Part shown: positions 32,972-41,481 of the stretch, in pieces
Numbering within the stretch: the stretch's first letter is position 1
Layout: every line of letters starts with the position of its first letter
Source: Agreia sp. COWG
Lineage (GTDB): Bacteria; Actinomycetota; Actinomycetes; Actinomycetales; Microbacteriaceae
NCBI RefSeq assembly: GCF_904528075.1
Contig: NZ_LR882035.1
Span: forward strand, 62,001 to 126,000
Direction: 5' to 3'
DNA length: 64,000 bases
The notes under the pieces: model-generated
Told to the model about the DNA's origin: nothing
The model's input: the letters and a program-made list of their open reading frames with translations, nothing else
The model's database searches: none
Program-made: the position numbers and the translations under genes

Positions 32972-34039
32972 CTACAGGGTCGGGTAGTCCGTGTAGCCCT
33001 CGGGGCCCGAGCCGTAGAAGGTCGCCGGGTTCGGCTCGTTGAGATCGGCGTCTTCACGCCAGCGACGCACCAGGTCGGGGTTCGCGATCAGCGGGCGTCC
33101 CACGACGACGGCGTCGGCCGTACCCTCATCGACGAGGGCCAAGGCGCCGTCGCGCGTGGTCATGGTGCCGAATCCGTTGTTCACCAGGAACGCTCCGCCG
33201 AAACGAGCCCGCAGATCCTGCACCAGCTCTGACGACGGCTCCGCGTGCAGCACGCTGAGGTAGGCGAGGCCGAGTGGAGCGATCGCGTCGACGAGCGCCT
33301 CGTAGGTCGCGCGGGTCTCGTCGGGGTCGGTCTCGAGCACGTCTTGGATGTTGTGCTCGGGCGAGATGCGCACGCCCACGCGGTCGGCGCCGATGGCCTG
33401 GGCGATGGCCGTGATGACCTCGGCTCCGAAGCGGGCGCGGTTCTCGGGCGAGCCGCCGTAGGAATCGGTTCGCGTGTTGCTCACCGGCGAGAGGAACTCG
33501 TGCAGCAGGTATCCGTTGGCGGAGTGAACCTCGACCCCGTCGAGACCGGCGTCGACGGCGCGGCGGGCGGCGGAGACGTGCTCGGCGACGATACGCGCGA
33601 TGTCGTCGGTCGTGGCCGCGGTCGGCACCGGATAGGGGAGGGGTCCCTCCGGAGTGTGTGCCACGCCCTCGATGGCGTGCGCGCTCGGGGCGAAGATCGT
33701 GAGGCCGTTGTTGATCAGCGGGTGCGTGACCCGACCGCCGTGCATGAGCTGCATCACGATCTTGCCGCCGTTGGCGTGCACGGCATCGGCGACACGGGCC
33801 CAACCGGCTGCCTGCTCGTCGGTCTCGATGCCGGGCTGGCCGGGGTAGGCCTGCGAACCCGCCGTGGGGTACGTTCCCTCGGTCACGATGAGGCCGGTCG
33901 AGGCACGCTGCGCGTAGTGCTCGACGTTCAGGTCGTTGGGAACGCCGTCTGCGTTGGAGCGCGTGCGCGTGAGCGGCGCCATGACGATGCGGTTGTCGAG
34001 CTCGAGTGAGCCGAGGGATACGGGGGAGAAAAGCTGCAC
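32972..34039 (-). CDS. Old yellow enzyme family NADH:flavin oxidoreductase / alkene reductase
   Basis: 355-residue FMN TIM barrel. LDNRIVMAPLTRTRSNADGVPNDL at the N-terminus (split here only for description), the segment QLMHGGRVTHP near residue 100, GVEVHSANGYLLHEFLSP near residue 170 and the phosphate-binding VVVGRPLIANPDLV near the end define the NemA/OYE group. Such enzymes reduce activated C=C bonds with NAD(P)H. GTG 34039 has GAAAGAAG upstream. The 162-base gap upstream (34040-34201) holds small dyads but no gene. Confidence 0.92.
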   Translation of the reverse strand: MQLFSPVSLGSLELDNRIVMAPLTRTRSNADGVPNDLNVEHYAQRASTGLIVTEGTYPTAGSQAYPGQPGIETDEQAAGWARVADAVHANGGKIVMQLMHGGRVTHPLINNGLTIFAPSAHAIEGVAHTPEGPLPYPVPTAATTDDIARIVAEHVSAARRAVDAGLDGVEVHSANGYLLHEFLSPVSNTRTDSYGGSPENRARFGAEVITAIAQAIGADRVGVRISPEHNIQDVLETDPDETRATYEALVDAIAPLGLAYLSVLHAEPSSELVQDLRARFGGAFLVNNGFGTMTTRDGALALVDEGTADAVVVGRPLIANPDLVRRWREDADLNEPNPATFYGSGPEGYTDYPTL

Positions 34040-34146
34040 GGGTGGCTTCTTTCAGTCTGCGGTCGAGTGCGGCGCCCGCGGGCGCCGTTGGAGCCAACAG
34101 GGGCGAGCGGTGAAACTATTCCGCGCTGAACCTCAGAATTCGCCGT

Positions 34147-34162
34147 GTGCACAAAAGTGCAC
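34147..34162. promoter_or_regulatory. GTGCAC inverted repeat upstream of the OYE gene
   Basis: GTGCAC-AAAA-GTGCAC lies about 110 bases upstream of the OYE start. Another dyad, GTTGG-AG-CCAAC, is at 34087-34098. OYE genes are often controlled by TetR or MarR repressors, and these are the only symmetrical candidates in the gap. No regulator gene is adjacent. Confidence 0.3.
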
Positions 34163-34201
34163 GGGCCACGCGATGGAGGCCGCCGCCGACACCTGGTGTC
34201 G

Positions 34202-34369
34202 TCAGAGGCGCGGACCGTCTCCGGAGACGGCCTCGACGTCGTCGTCGACGAGCTCGACGCGCTCGTCGGGATCGATCGTCGCGGGAACCTCGAGCTCATC
34301 GTCGGCGAGTTCGACCTCGCGCTCGTCGTCGGGGTCGATCTCGGTCAGGTGATCGGGGGTGCTGTCCAT
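34202..34369 (-). CDS. Small acidic protein with an internal duplication
   Basis: 55 residues, about 40 percent Asp/Glu, almost no basic residues. Two copies of one phrase are visible: IDPDDEREVELADDELEV (residues 11-28) and IDPDERVELVDDDVEAV (32-48). AAGGAG at an ideal distance before ATG 34369 supports translation. No known domain, and not cotranscribed closely with either neighbour. Too small for firm assignment. Confidence 0.68.
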   Translation of the reverse strand: MDSTPDHLTEIDPDDEREVELADDELEVPATIDPDERVELVDDDVEAVSGDGPRL

Positions 34370-34484
34370 GAGAAAGCTCCTTTCGTCGATACATCCATGA
34401 TGCGCCCGACGACCGCGGGTGTTCAAGGCGAGCCCAGCGGGCACCCAGGCGCCTCGCGAGGCACTTCGGGTGGGCTTGGCGGGC

Positions 34485-35291
34485 CTAGGTGACGTCGCGG
34501 CGCCAGCTGGTGAACCAGCCGAGGATGCTCGCCGCGACGGCGATCGCGAGCAGCACGAGGCCACCCTGCCACCACTCGAGCGAGACGGCGTTGGGGCTCG
34601 CGAGGGCGAAGAAGCTGGCTCCGACGAGCGCGTCGCTGGCCGCGCCGGGCAAAAACTGGCCGAGCTGCGCTGTCCAGTCAGCCCAGGCGGTTGCGAGTCG
34701 CAGGATCGGCTCGACGAACTGGGTGAACGCGAGCACGATCACGATGGCGGCGACCTGGCTGGGAACGAGCACCCCGAGGCCCACGCCGACGGCAGCCCAC
34801 AGCGCCATGGCGATCACGGAGCGCCCGATGAGGCTCCACGTGTCGGTGTCGGCCAGCTGCGGATCGATACCGAACGCGGTGAGCACACCCGCACCGGCAC
34901 CGACGGCGGCGATCATGGCGACGATGCCGTAGAGGGCGCCTGCACCCGTGAGGGCGATCAGCTTGGCGACGAGCACGCGACCGCGGCGAGGGGTGGCGAG
35001 AAAGGTGGGAGTGAGTGTCTGGTGTCGGAACTCGCCGGTGGTGGCGAGGGCGCCCAGCAGCACGGCGAAGACGTAGCCGAGCGTGGGACCGAAGCTGTAG
35101 ATCAGGGGAGCGAGCGTGTCAGCGGAGATGGCCGGCCCGCTGCTGCTGCCGTCGAGGCCGCCGAAGAGGGCCGCCGCGCCGCCAGCGCACAGGGCGATGT
35201 AGCCCGCCATGATGAGCGCCAGGATCCACCACAGCCGGGTGGAGGTGACCTTGAGTACCTCTGACGAGAGGGCTCCGCCGAATCTGCTCAC
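34485..35291 (-). CDS. ABC transporter permease (ABC-2 type)
   Basis: 268 residues with six predicted membrane segments and a first extracytoplasmic loop, ordered like the ABC-2 permeases paired with CcmA/BcrA-like ATPases (WWILALIMAGYIALCAGG; HQTLTPTFLATPRRGRVLVAKL; ALWAAVGVGLGVLVPSQVAA). The motif GEFRHQTLTPTFLATPRR is typical. GTG 35291 overlaps the ATPase stop. With the ATPase it forms an exporter of unknown substrate. Confidence 0.92.
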   Translation of the reverse strand: MSRFGGALSSEVLKVTSTRLWWILALIMAGYIALCAGGAAALFGGLDGSSSGPAISADTLAPLIYSFGPTLGYVFAVLLGALATTGEFRHQTLTPTFLATPRRGRVLVAKLIALTGAGALYGIVAMIAAVGAGAGVLTAFGIDPQLADTDTWSLIGRSVIAMALWAAVGVGLGVLVPSQVAAIVIVLAFTQFVEPILRLATAWADWTAQLGQFLPGAASDALVGASFFALASPNAVSLEWWQGGLVLLAIAVAASILGWFTSWRRDVT

Positions 35292-36190
35292 AGCGCCCCC
35301 TCTTCTCCGACGAGGTGCAGGAAGCTCTCCTCGAGTCCGACGCGTTTCTGCTGCAGCGCGGTCACGGCGACGCCTGCCGCGAAGGCGATGCGGCCCACGT
35401 CGGCCGCCTCTGCGGCATCGACGAGCAGGCCGCCACGGAGGGCGCTCACGGTGAGGCCGGCCGCCTCGAGAGCCGTCGTCAGCGCGGGGCGATCCGTCGC
35501 ATCCACGATCACCTGCTTCTGCTCGCTGGTGTCGAGGCTGGCGAGCGAGCCGCGGTGCACGAGCTTTCCGTGCGACACGATGACGACCTCGTCGACGCTC
35601 TGCTGCACCTCACTGAGCAGGTGCGACGAGATGAGCACTGTGCGCCCCTCGTCTGCGAGCTCGCGCAGCAGCAGGCGGATCCACTTGATGCCTTCGGGGT
35701 CGAGCCCGTTGATCGGCTCGTCGAGCACCAGCACGCGGGGGTCTCCGAGCAGCGCGTAGGCGAGGCCCAGTCGCTGCCGCATACCCAGCGAGTAGCCGCC
35801 CACTCGACGGTCGCCGTAGGCGCCGAGGCCCACGCGGTGCAGCACGAGCTGCACGCGCTCGCGGTCGACGCTGGCGGCCCTGGCGTAGATGCGCAGGTGG
35901 TCGGCGGCACTGCGGCCGGGGTGAAAGCTGGCGGCTTCGAGGGCGGCGCCCACGGTCGTGAGGGGGGAGGCGAGGTCGCGGTAGGCGGTGCCGCCGAAGG
36001 TGGCCGTGCCGGATGTCGGCCGCACCAGCCCGAGCAGCATGCGCAGCGAGGTGGTCTTGCCGGCGCCGTTGGGACCGAGGAACCCGGTGACTCTTCCCGG
36101 CTCGACAGTGAAGCTGAGGTCGGAGACGGCCTGAACTGCACCGAAGGTCTTGGTGAGACCCTCGAATTCGATGCTGACCCCGGCGGTCAC
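35288..36190 (-). CDS. ABC transporter ATP-binding protein (CcmA/BcrA-like)
   Basis: 300 residues: Walker A GPNGAGKTT near residue 40, signature YSLGMRQRLG near residue 130, Walker B VLVLDEP near 155, H-loop SSHLL near 190, and a C-terminal accessory part ending in RVGLEESFLHLVGEE, which fits drug/lipid exporter ATPases. GTG 36190 was chosen because the ABC domain begins five residues later; the upstream open frame reads into the divergent promoter region. Paired with the permease downstream. Confidence 0.92.
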   Translation of the reverse strand: MTAGVSIEFEGLTKTFGAVQAVSDLSFTVEPGRVTGFLGPNGAGKTTSLRMLLGLVRPTSGTATFGGTAYRDLASPLTTVGAALEAASFHPGRSAADHLRIYARAASVDRERVQLVLHRVGLGAYGDRRVGGYSLGMRQRLGLAYALLGDPRVLVLDEPINGLDPEGIKWIRLLLRELADEGRTVLISSHLLSEVQQSVDEVVIVSHGKLVHRGSLASLDTSEQKQVIVDATDRPALTTALEAAGLTVSALRGGLLVDAAEAADVGRIAFAAGVAVTALQQKRVGLEESFLHLVGEEGAL

Positions 36191-36318
36191 AGCCCTGCCC
36201 CGATGCTGTGTGGGAGGAGGCGAAGCTGTGACATCGCTCCCCACCCTATTGGGCTGCGCGTCGGAAGTCACCAGTAATAGAGTGTGGATCGAGTGACCGC
36301 GGCGAACAGAGGTGTGCA

Positions 36319-37251
36319 ATGACGGATGCGATGAGTTCGGTCGTGGTGATCGGCGACGCGCTGATCGACGAGTTCCGAACGCCCGAGGGCTCTGAGGACT
36401 TCGTGGGCGGTGCAGCCCTCAACGTTGCGGTCGGCCTGGCCAGGCTCGGCGTCGCCACGACGCTCATCGCGATGGTCGGAGACGACGCAGACGGGGCCAA
36501 GATCCGCGCATTCGTCGACGACTACGGCGTGAGGCTCATCTCCACGCCCAGTCCGCGCGGCACCGCCCGCGCGATCTCGGACCGTTCCGCCGGCGGCGAG
36601 CCCCGCTACATCTTCAACGACGCGTCGATCGAGCGCCTCATCACCTTCGACGACGAGGCGAAGCAGGCCATCGACGCGGCACCTTTCGTGGTCGTCAGCT
36701 GCCTGCGCTTCGACTCGGCCGAGCAGGTCGCCGAGCTCGAGAAGGCCGTCGGCAGGCCGGAGGATCGTCTCATCATCGACCCGAATCCGCGCGAGGGCAT
36801 GCTGCACTCCGCCCACGATTTCGTGGCCAACTTCGAACGGGTCGCCGCCACGGCGCTGCTGGTGAAGGTGGGAGACGAAGACGCCGCGCTGCTCTACAAC
36901 GCGTCGCTCGACGCGCTCACCGAGGGCCTGATGGCCACCGGCTCGCGCACCGTGCTGTCGACGGCCGGCGCGGGCGGAGCATCCATCGCCACCCAGGCCG
37001 GGGTGCTCGTGCACCAGCCGATCACGCCGATGAGCGCCCCGGTCGTCGACACCATGGGCGCGGGCGATTCCACCCTCTCGAGCGTCACGGCGAGCCTGTC
37101 CGCCGCCCGCGCGAGCGGCGCGCTGCCCGAGACGGTCGACCAGTGGCAGGCCCTGTTGGAACGTGCCATGGGCGTGGCGGCCGCCACCTGCCGTACGCGG
37201 GGTGCGCTGCTTCAACTGCCGGATGCGGCTCCCGCCGCGACTCCGGCCTAG
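36319..37251 (+). CDS. PfkB-family carbohydrate kinase
   Basis: 310-residue ribokinase-fold protein. VVVIGDALIDEF starts the domain, VGGAALNVAVGLARLG near residue 34 is the first signature, and DTMGAGDSTLSS near residue 243 is the second, carrying the catalytic Asp. It phosphorylates a sugar or nucleoside; the substrate is unknown. ATG 36319 is supported by GAACAGAGG upstream. The next gene starts 18 bases after its stop. Confidence 0.9.
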   Translation: MTDAMSSVVVIGDALIDEFRTPEGSEDFVGGAALNVAVGLARLGVATTLIAMVGDDADGAKIRAFVDDYGVRLISTPSPRGTARAISDRSAGGEPRYIFNDASIERLITFDDEAKQAIDAAPFVVVSCLRFDSAEQVAELEKAVGRPEDRLIIDPNPREGMLHSAHDFVANFERVAATALLVKVGDEDAALLYNASLDALTEGLMATGSRTVLSTAGAGGASIATQAGVLVHQPITPMSAPVVDTMGAGDSTLSSVTASLSAARASGALPETVDQWQALLERAMGVAAATCRTRGALLQLPDAAPAATPA

Positions 37252-37268
37252 AGCGCCACCCGCCCACC

Positions 37269-38714
37269 GTGTCGACGCCACTGCAGCAGCTCGAGGCCGA
37301 CGAGCATCCCCTCGAGACTCGGCAGCGCATCGGCTTCGTGCGGCTCGTCGATCGCGCGTTCTTTCTCTTCGGAACGGCCGCGACGGCCTGGCTCGGCTAC
37401 CTGCTGGTGACGGAGTCGTTCACCCACGGCTGGCAGAACCTGTGGTTCATCGTGATCTTCTGGGTGCTGCTGGCCTACCTGCTGCTGCCGCGCATCCATC
37501 AGCTGCTGACGGTGATCTACGTGCCCGACTACTTCATCGGCCGCGCCCGCACGCGAGAGGGCCTGCTGGGCGACCCGGTGAACCTGTCGCTCTTCGGAAC
37601 CGCCGAGCAGGTGCACGCCGCGATGACGGCCGCCGGGTGGAACCGTGCCGACGAGGTGAGCCTCACCTCGGGCTGGCGCATCGTGATGTCGACGATCATG
37701 CGCAGGAGCTACTCCGATGCGCCGGTGAGCCCGCTCTACCTGTTCGGCAATATCCAGGACTTCACCTACCAGCAGGAGGTGGCCGGCAATCCGGCGCAGC
37801 GCCATCACGTGCGCTTCTGGAAGGCCCCCGACGGCTGGCTGCTGCCCGGAGGCATCCACACCCAGTGGCTCGCGGCCGGCACCTACGACCGCAGCGTCGG
37901 ACTGTCGCTGTTCACGCTGCAGGTGACGCACAAGATCGACGCAGACACCGATGTGGAGCGCGACCACATCGTGTCGACACTCGTCGAGGCGAACCCCGAC
38001 GCGGTGGTGACGGTCATTCGCAACTTCTCGACCGGGTATCACGCCGTGAACGGCGGCGGCGATGCCATCGCGACGGATGGGGATCTTCCACAGGTGGATC
38101 TTCGGGCTGTGCCCGTCGCCGTCGCGCCGATTGCTGTGCCGCCGGATGCCGTGGCCGCCTCTGCCGAGGTGCCCGCCGCGGTGGTTCCGGTCGTCGTTCC
38201 GGTGCGCCGACCGATCTCGATCTACCTGGGCGTGCTGCTTATCCTGCTGCGCTCGATCACGACGGTCGGCACGGCGATCGGGGTAGCGTTCGACTGGAAG
38301 CAGGTCGACATCACGCTCGAGGCCGGTTCCGATGCCGACGCGCAGCTGCTGTCGGGCACGGTCTTCGTGGTTCTCATGACGCTCTTCGCCCTCGCGGTCG
38401 TGATCGACCTGGTCGTGGCTCGCCTCATCTTCCGTGGCGGAAACCGCGCCCGCTTCGTGGCGATGGGGCTCGCGGCCGTGCTGGTCATCGGTTCGGGCGT
38501 GGACTTCTTTGTGAGCGGCACCTCGTTCACGCTCGAGAACGGCGGCCTGCTCGGACTCTCGCTCGACATTCTGGTGCTCGTGGCCCTCTCGAACGACGAG
38601 GCCCGCGACTTCACGACCGGCCATTCGAACTCGCGCCGCTCGCTGCGCCTCGCCCTGCGACTGCGTCGCCGCGCGGCGCGCGGCTCCAGCGAGCACAGTG
38701 TCGGCGTCCGCTAG
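37269..38714 (+). CDS. LssY C-terminal-domain membrane protein
   Basis: 481 residues. Two N-terminal membrane helices (about 30-75), an LssY-C-like soluble domain (about 85-280, with VHAAMTAAGWNRAD and HVRFWKAPDG), then four further membrane helices (about 315-450) and a basic tail. GTG 37269 begins 18 bases after the PfkB gene, so they are probably cotranscribed. Extracytoplasmic or membrane-associated role; the LssY-C domain function is unknown. Confidence 0.83.
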   Translation: MSTPLQQLEADEHPLETRQRIGFVRLVDRAFFLFGTAATAWLGYLLVTESFTHGWQNLWFIVIFWVLLAYLLLPRIHQLLTVIYVPDYFIGRARTREGLLGDPVNLSLFGTAEQVHAAMTAAGWNRADEVSLTSGWRIVMSTIMRRSYSDAPVSPLYLFGNIQDFTYQQEVAGNPAQRHHVRFWKAPDGWLLPGGIHTQWLAAGTYDRSVGLSLFTLQVTHKIDADTDVERDHIVSTLVEANPDAVVTVIRNFSTGYHAVNGGGDAIATDGDLPQVDLRAVPVAVAPIAVPPDAVAASAEVPAAVVPVVVPVRRPISIYLGVLLILLRSITTVGTAIGVAFDWKQVDITLEAGSDADAQLLSGTVFVVLMTLFALAVVIDLVVARLIFRGGNRARFVAMGLAAVLVIGSGVDFFVSGTSFTLENGGLLGLSLDILVLVALSNDEARDFTTGHSNSRRSLRLALRLRRRAARGSSEHSVGVR

Positions 38715-38812
38715 GGCCATCCGCCACCGGACGTCGAGTCGCGAGTGCACCGAACGGCACCGGGTGCGCCCGTCGGATTGCGCAAGGCCTCGTGCGACCG
38801 CGCGCGCGTGGC

Positions 38813-38818
38813 TAGCGT
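38813..38818 (+). promoter_or_regulatory. -10 box of leaderless promoter (SDR gene)
   Basis: TAGCGT ends exactly six bases before ATG 38825, giving a predicted transcript that begins at the start codon. No ribosome-binding site. Confidence 0.5.
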
Positions 38819-38824
38819 GAACGC

Positions 38825-39517
38825 ATGACGCAACTCAAGGGTTCACGCATTCTGGTCGTCGGAGCTACGGGGGCGCTTGGCGCGCTCATCGCGCATCGGC
38901 TCGCCGAGCGGGGCGCCGTTCTCGCCCTGAGCGGTCGCGACGCCGATCGGCTCGACGAGCTCGAGGTGCCGGGAGAGAAGATCGTGGCCGAGCTGCGTTC
39001 CGGCGCGGGCGAGCTCGTCGACGAGGCGGTCCGTCGCCTCGGTGGGCTCGACGGCCTCGTGATCGCGGTCGGCGTCGTGGCGTTCGGGCCAGCATCCGAG
39101 TTGGCACCCGAGACCATCGACGAGCTGTTCGCCGTGAATGCCATCGCCCCGCTCGCCCTCATCGCCCGCGCGCTGCCGGCACTGGCGCAGAGCGCATCGG
39201 AAGGACGCGACCCCGTCGCCGTGACCCTCAGCGGCATCGTCTCCGAGGCGCCGACCGCGGGGCTCGCCGCCTACTCGGCGTCGAAGGCGGCGCTCGCCGC
39301 GTTCGTGCAGGCCGCGACGCGCGAGAACCGGCGTGCAGGCATCCGGCTGCTCGACGCTCGGCCCGGCCACACCGAGACCGGTCTCGTCACCCGCGCGATC
39401 GCGGGTGCGGCACCGCAGTTTCCTGAGGGGCACGCGCCCGAGCTCGTGGCCGACACCGTCGTCGAGGCGATCGCATCCGGCACCCGCGACCTGCCGAGCA
39501 CCGCGTTCGGCTCGTAG
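38825..39517 (+). CDS. Short-chain dehydrogenase/reductase
   Basis: 230 residues of the classical SDR fold: the cofactor glycine motif GATGALGALIA near residue 13, IAVGVVAFG near residue 80 (in place of NNAG), the Ser in TLSGIVSEAP near 140 and YSASK at about 154-158, which supplies the catalytic Tyr and Lys. Short members of this type act on small carbonyls or lipids; the substrate is unknown. Leaderless start predicted. Confidence 0.9.
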   Translation: MTQLKGSRILVVGATGALGALIAHRLAERGAVLALSGRDADRLDELEVPGEKIVAELRSGAGELVDEAVRRLGGLDGLVIAVGVVAFGPASELAPETIDELFAVNAIAPLALIARALPALAQSASEGRDPVAVTLSGIVSEAPTAGLAAYSASKAALAAFVQAATRENRRAGIRLLDARPGHTETGLVTRAIAGAAPQFPEGHAPELVADTVVEAIASGTRDLPSTAFGS

Positions 39518-39540
39518 CTCGACGGCCCGTCGGCGGTTTT

Positions 39541-39607
39541 CGAGCGCGGGTGTTGTCACCGAGCGCGGTGGTGCGGCCGGTGCGCTCGACGACAACACCC
39601 GCGTTCG
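39541..39607. repeat. Compound palindromic repeat, copy 2
   Basis: Arms CGAGCGCGGGTGTTGTC (39541-39557) and its near-complement (39591-39607) pair with one mismatch in 17. An inner dyad CGAGCGC / GCGCTCG lies within. The element sits between convergent SDR and ICL/PEPM genes, the same setting as copy 1 at 29531-29602, and the two align in direct orientation over 67-68 bases. The middle 15-16 bases differ. Confidence 0.72.
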
Positions 39608-39641
39608 GCGAGGCGCAGCTGTAGGCGGGGGATGCCTCGCG

Positions 39642-40415
39642 CTAGTTGAGCGGCAGCGTGCCCTCGGGCAGCTGACCGCCGGCCAGCAGCTCGCGGGCGG
39701 ATGCCTGCAGTGCGGTGAGTGCGACGCGCTGCGTCCACGGGCCGTACGAGATGCGCGCGACGCCCAGTTCTTCGAGCCGTGCGGGCGACAGCGAGCCCGG
39801 AACGTTGATGACACTCACGCGGTGTTCGCCGATGCCCTCGACGAGTCGGATGACCGTCTGCTCGTTCAGCAGCCCCGGTACGAAGATGCACGCCGCGCCC
39901 GCATCGAGGTAGGCGCGGCCGCGCTCGATGGCGTCGGCGATCACGTCGTCGAGGGGCCGGTCTCCCGCCTTGATGAACGCGTCGGTGCGTGCGTTCAGAA
40001 CGAAGCCCACTTCTTCTTTCTCTGCGGCCTTCGTGACCTCGGCCACATTCTCGACCGACTCGATGAGCGGCTTCATCTGGTCTTCGAGGTTGGCGCCCAC
40101 GATGCCCGCGCCGATTGCGCGACGAACGGTCTCGCCCGGGTCGCCGTATCCGGCCTCGAGGTCGGCCGAGACCGGCAGATCGGTCGAGGCGGCGATGCGG
40201 CCGACCATGTCGATCATCAGCTCGAGCGGGATGTTCTCGCCATCGTCGTAGCCGAAGGTCGCGGCGATGCTGTGGCTCGCGGTCGCGAGGGCGGTCGTGC
40301 CCGGCAGATCCGCTACGACGCGGGCGCTGGCGACGTCCCAGACGTTGACCACCTGGAGGATGGCGCGCTGTTCGTGGAGGTGAAGAAGCTGGTGGGCCTT
40401 GTCTTTGGTATTCAT
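39642..40415 (-). CDS. Isocitrate lyase/phosphoenolpyruvate mutase family protein
   Basis: 257-residue TIM barrel. LQVVNVWDVASARVV near residue 20, ATASHSIAATFGYDDGE near 44, PVSADLEAGYGD near 81 and GANLEDQ near 108 are the family signatures, including the metal-binding Asp/Glu. The KKCGH motif of true isocitrate lyases is absent, so a methylisocitrate-lyase-, oxaloacetate-decarboxylase- or phosphonate-type reaction is more likely. ATG 40415 is leaderless by prediction (TAGGCT). Confidence 0.88.
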   Translation of the reverse strand: MNTKDKAHQLLHLHEQRAILQVVNVWDVASARVVADLPGTTALATASHSIAATFGYDDGENIPLELMIDMVGRIAASTDLPVSADLEAGYGDPGETVRRAIGAGIVGANLEDQMKPLIESVENVAEVTKAAEKEEVGFVLNARTDAFIKAGDRPLDDVIADAIERGRAYLDAGAACIFVPGLLNEQTVIRLVEGIGEHRVSVINVPGSLSPARLEELGVARISYGPWTQRVALTALQASARELLAGGQLPEGTLPLN

Positions 40416-40421
40416 GGCCCG

Positions 40422-40427
40422 AGCCTA
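40422..40427 (-). promoter_or_regulatory. -10 box of leaderless promoter (ICL/PEPM gene)
   Basis: TAGGCT on the minus strand ends six bases before ATG 40415. A perfect DnaA-box sequence (TTATCCACA on this strand, 40440-40448) covers the -35 region. Confidence 0.5.
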
Positions 40428-40439
40428 GGCCGATCCGCT

Positions 40440-40455
40440 TGTGGATAACTCTGTG
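40440..40455. repeat. 16-base duplication containing a DnaA box, copy 1
   Basis: TGTGGATAACTCTGTG occurs here and again, identically, at 41127-41142. The first nine bases are the complement of the DnaA box TTATCCACA. This copy is in the promoter region of the ICL/PEPM gene, four bases beyond the trhO stop. Confidence 0.6.
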
Positions 40456-40459
40456 GAAA

Positions 40460-41395
40460 CTAGTCGGCTATGATTCCGGCGTGGTCGGCGCACATCGGCG
40501 CGCCGGATGCCGCGCACCCCTCGCAGACGACGAGTTGTTTTCTGCAGGAAACCTCGCCGCAGTTCTGCATGTTTTTGGTCGCGAAAGCGCAGGAGACGCA
40601 CGTTCCCAGGACTTTCGGGTCCGCAGAGAAGTCGAGGGATATTCGTTTATCGAAGACGTAGAGCGAGCCCTCCCAGAGGCCCGAATCGCCGAACTTCTCG
40701 CCGTAGCGAGCAATGCCGCCCTCGAGCTGGTACACCTCGCCGAATCCACGCGAGGTCATCAGGCTCGAGAGCACCTCGCACCGGATTCCGCCTGTGCAGT
40801 ACGTAACGACGGGCTTTTTCTTCAGATGGTCGTATTCTCCCGAGTCGAGGAGCGCCGCGAATTCACGGGTTGTCGACACGTCGGGAACGACGGCGCCGGC
40901 GAATTTTCCGATCTCGGCCTCGAACGAATTGCGCCCGTCGAAGAACACCACGTCGTCGCCCTTGTGTGCAACGAGTTCGTGCAGCTGCTCGGGACTGAGC
41001 TTCGTTCCACCGCCGACGACGCCGTGCTCGTTTACACGCAATTCTTCGGGCGCCCCGAAGCTCACTATTTCGTCGCGCACCTTCACAACGAGCTTCGGGA
41101 AATCGAGGCTGACACCGTGCGGAGCCTGTGGATAACTCTGTGAGGAATCGAGGCCGGATCCCTCGCTCCACTTGGCGTCGAGATTCTTGAATGCCGGGTA
41201 GTCGCGGGTTTTACGCAGGTACTTCTTGACCGCCGACAGCTCGCCGCCGACGGTGCCGTTGATGCCGTGCGTCGAGATCAGGATGCGCCCGCGCAGTCCG
41301 AGCGACTCGCACAGATCGCGCTGCCACAGCCGGATGGCGTCGGGGTCGGCCAGCGGCGTGAACGCATAGTAGAGAAGTACCTTCGAGACAGCCAC
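40460..41395 (-). CDS. trhO: tRNA uridine 5-hydroxylation rhodanese TrhO (UPF0176)
   Basis: 311 residues. The N-terminal acylphosphatase-like domain (about 1-110, [14 protein letters not shown]) is followed by a rhodanese domain (about 130-230) with active-site Cys C200 in [11 protein letters not shown], and then a cysteine-rich C-terminus (seven Cys from about residue 267, CVSC...CGEVSCR...CEGC...MC) that probably binds zinc. The family hydroxylates U34 in some tRNAs. GTG 41395 is preceded by TAGCAT six bases upstream. A DnaA-box 16-mer lies within the coding sequence. Confidence 0.93.
   Translation of the reverse strand: MAVSKVLLYYAFTPLADPDAIRLWQRDLCESLGLRGRILISTHGINGTVGGELSAVKKYLRKTRDYPAFKNLDAKWSEGSGLDSSQSYPQAPHGVSLDFPKLVVKVRDEIVSFGAPEELRVNEHGVVGGGTKLSPEQLHELVAHKGDDVVFFDGRNSFEAEIGKFAGAVVPDVSTTREFAALLDSGEYDHLKKKPVVTYCTGGIRCEVLSSLMTSRGFGEVYQLEGGIARYGEKFGDSGLWEGSLYVFDKRISLDFSADPKVLGTCVSCAFATKNMQNCGEVSCRKQLVVCEGCAASGAPMCADHAGIIAD
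41127..41142. repeat. 16-base duplication containing a DnaA box, copy 2
   Basis: TGTGGATAACTCTGTG, identical to 40440-40455, lies inside trhO where it encodes part of the linker (SQSYPQ). The two copies are 687 bases apart and in the same orientation. Confidence 0.6.
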
Positions 41396-41401
41396 CCGAC
41401 G

Positions 41402-41407
41402 ATGCTA
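41402..41407 (-). promoter_or_regulatory. -10 box of leaderless trhO promoter
   Basis: TAGCAT on the minus strand ends exactly six bases before GTG 41395; no Shine-Dalgarno sequence. Confidence 0.5.
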
Positions 41408-41481
41408 CGCGTCGCCGCGCGCGAGGCTCCCGACGCCTACGCCCGTGGTGGCCACCGTCTGCGCCTGTGGCCACCGCTGTT

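Noticed and set aside
40440..41142. DnaA boxes as a replication origin
   Set aside because: Only two boxes lie far apart; dnaA, dnaN and an AT-rich unwinding region are absent.
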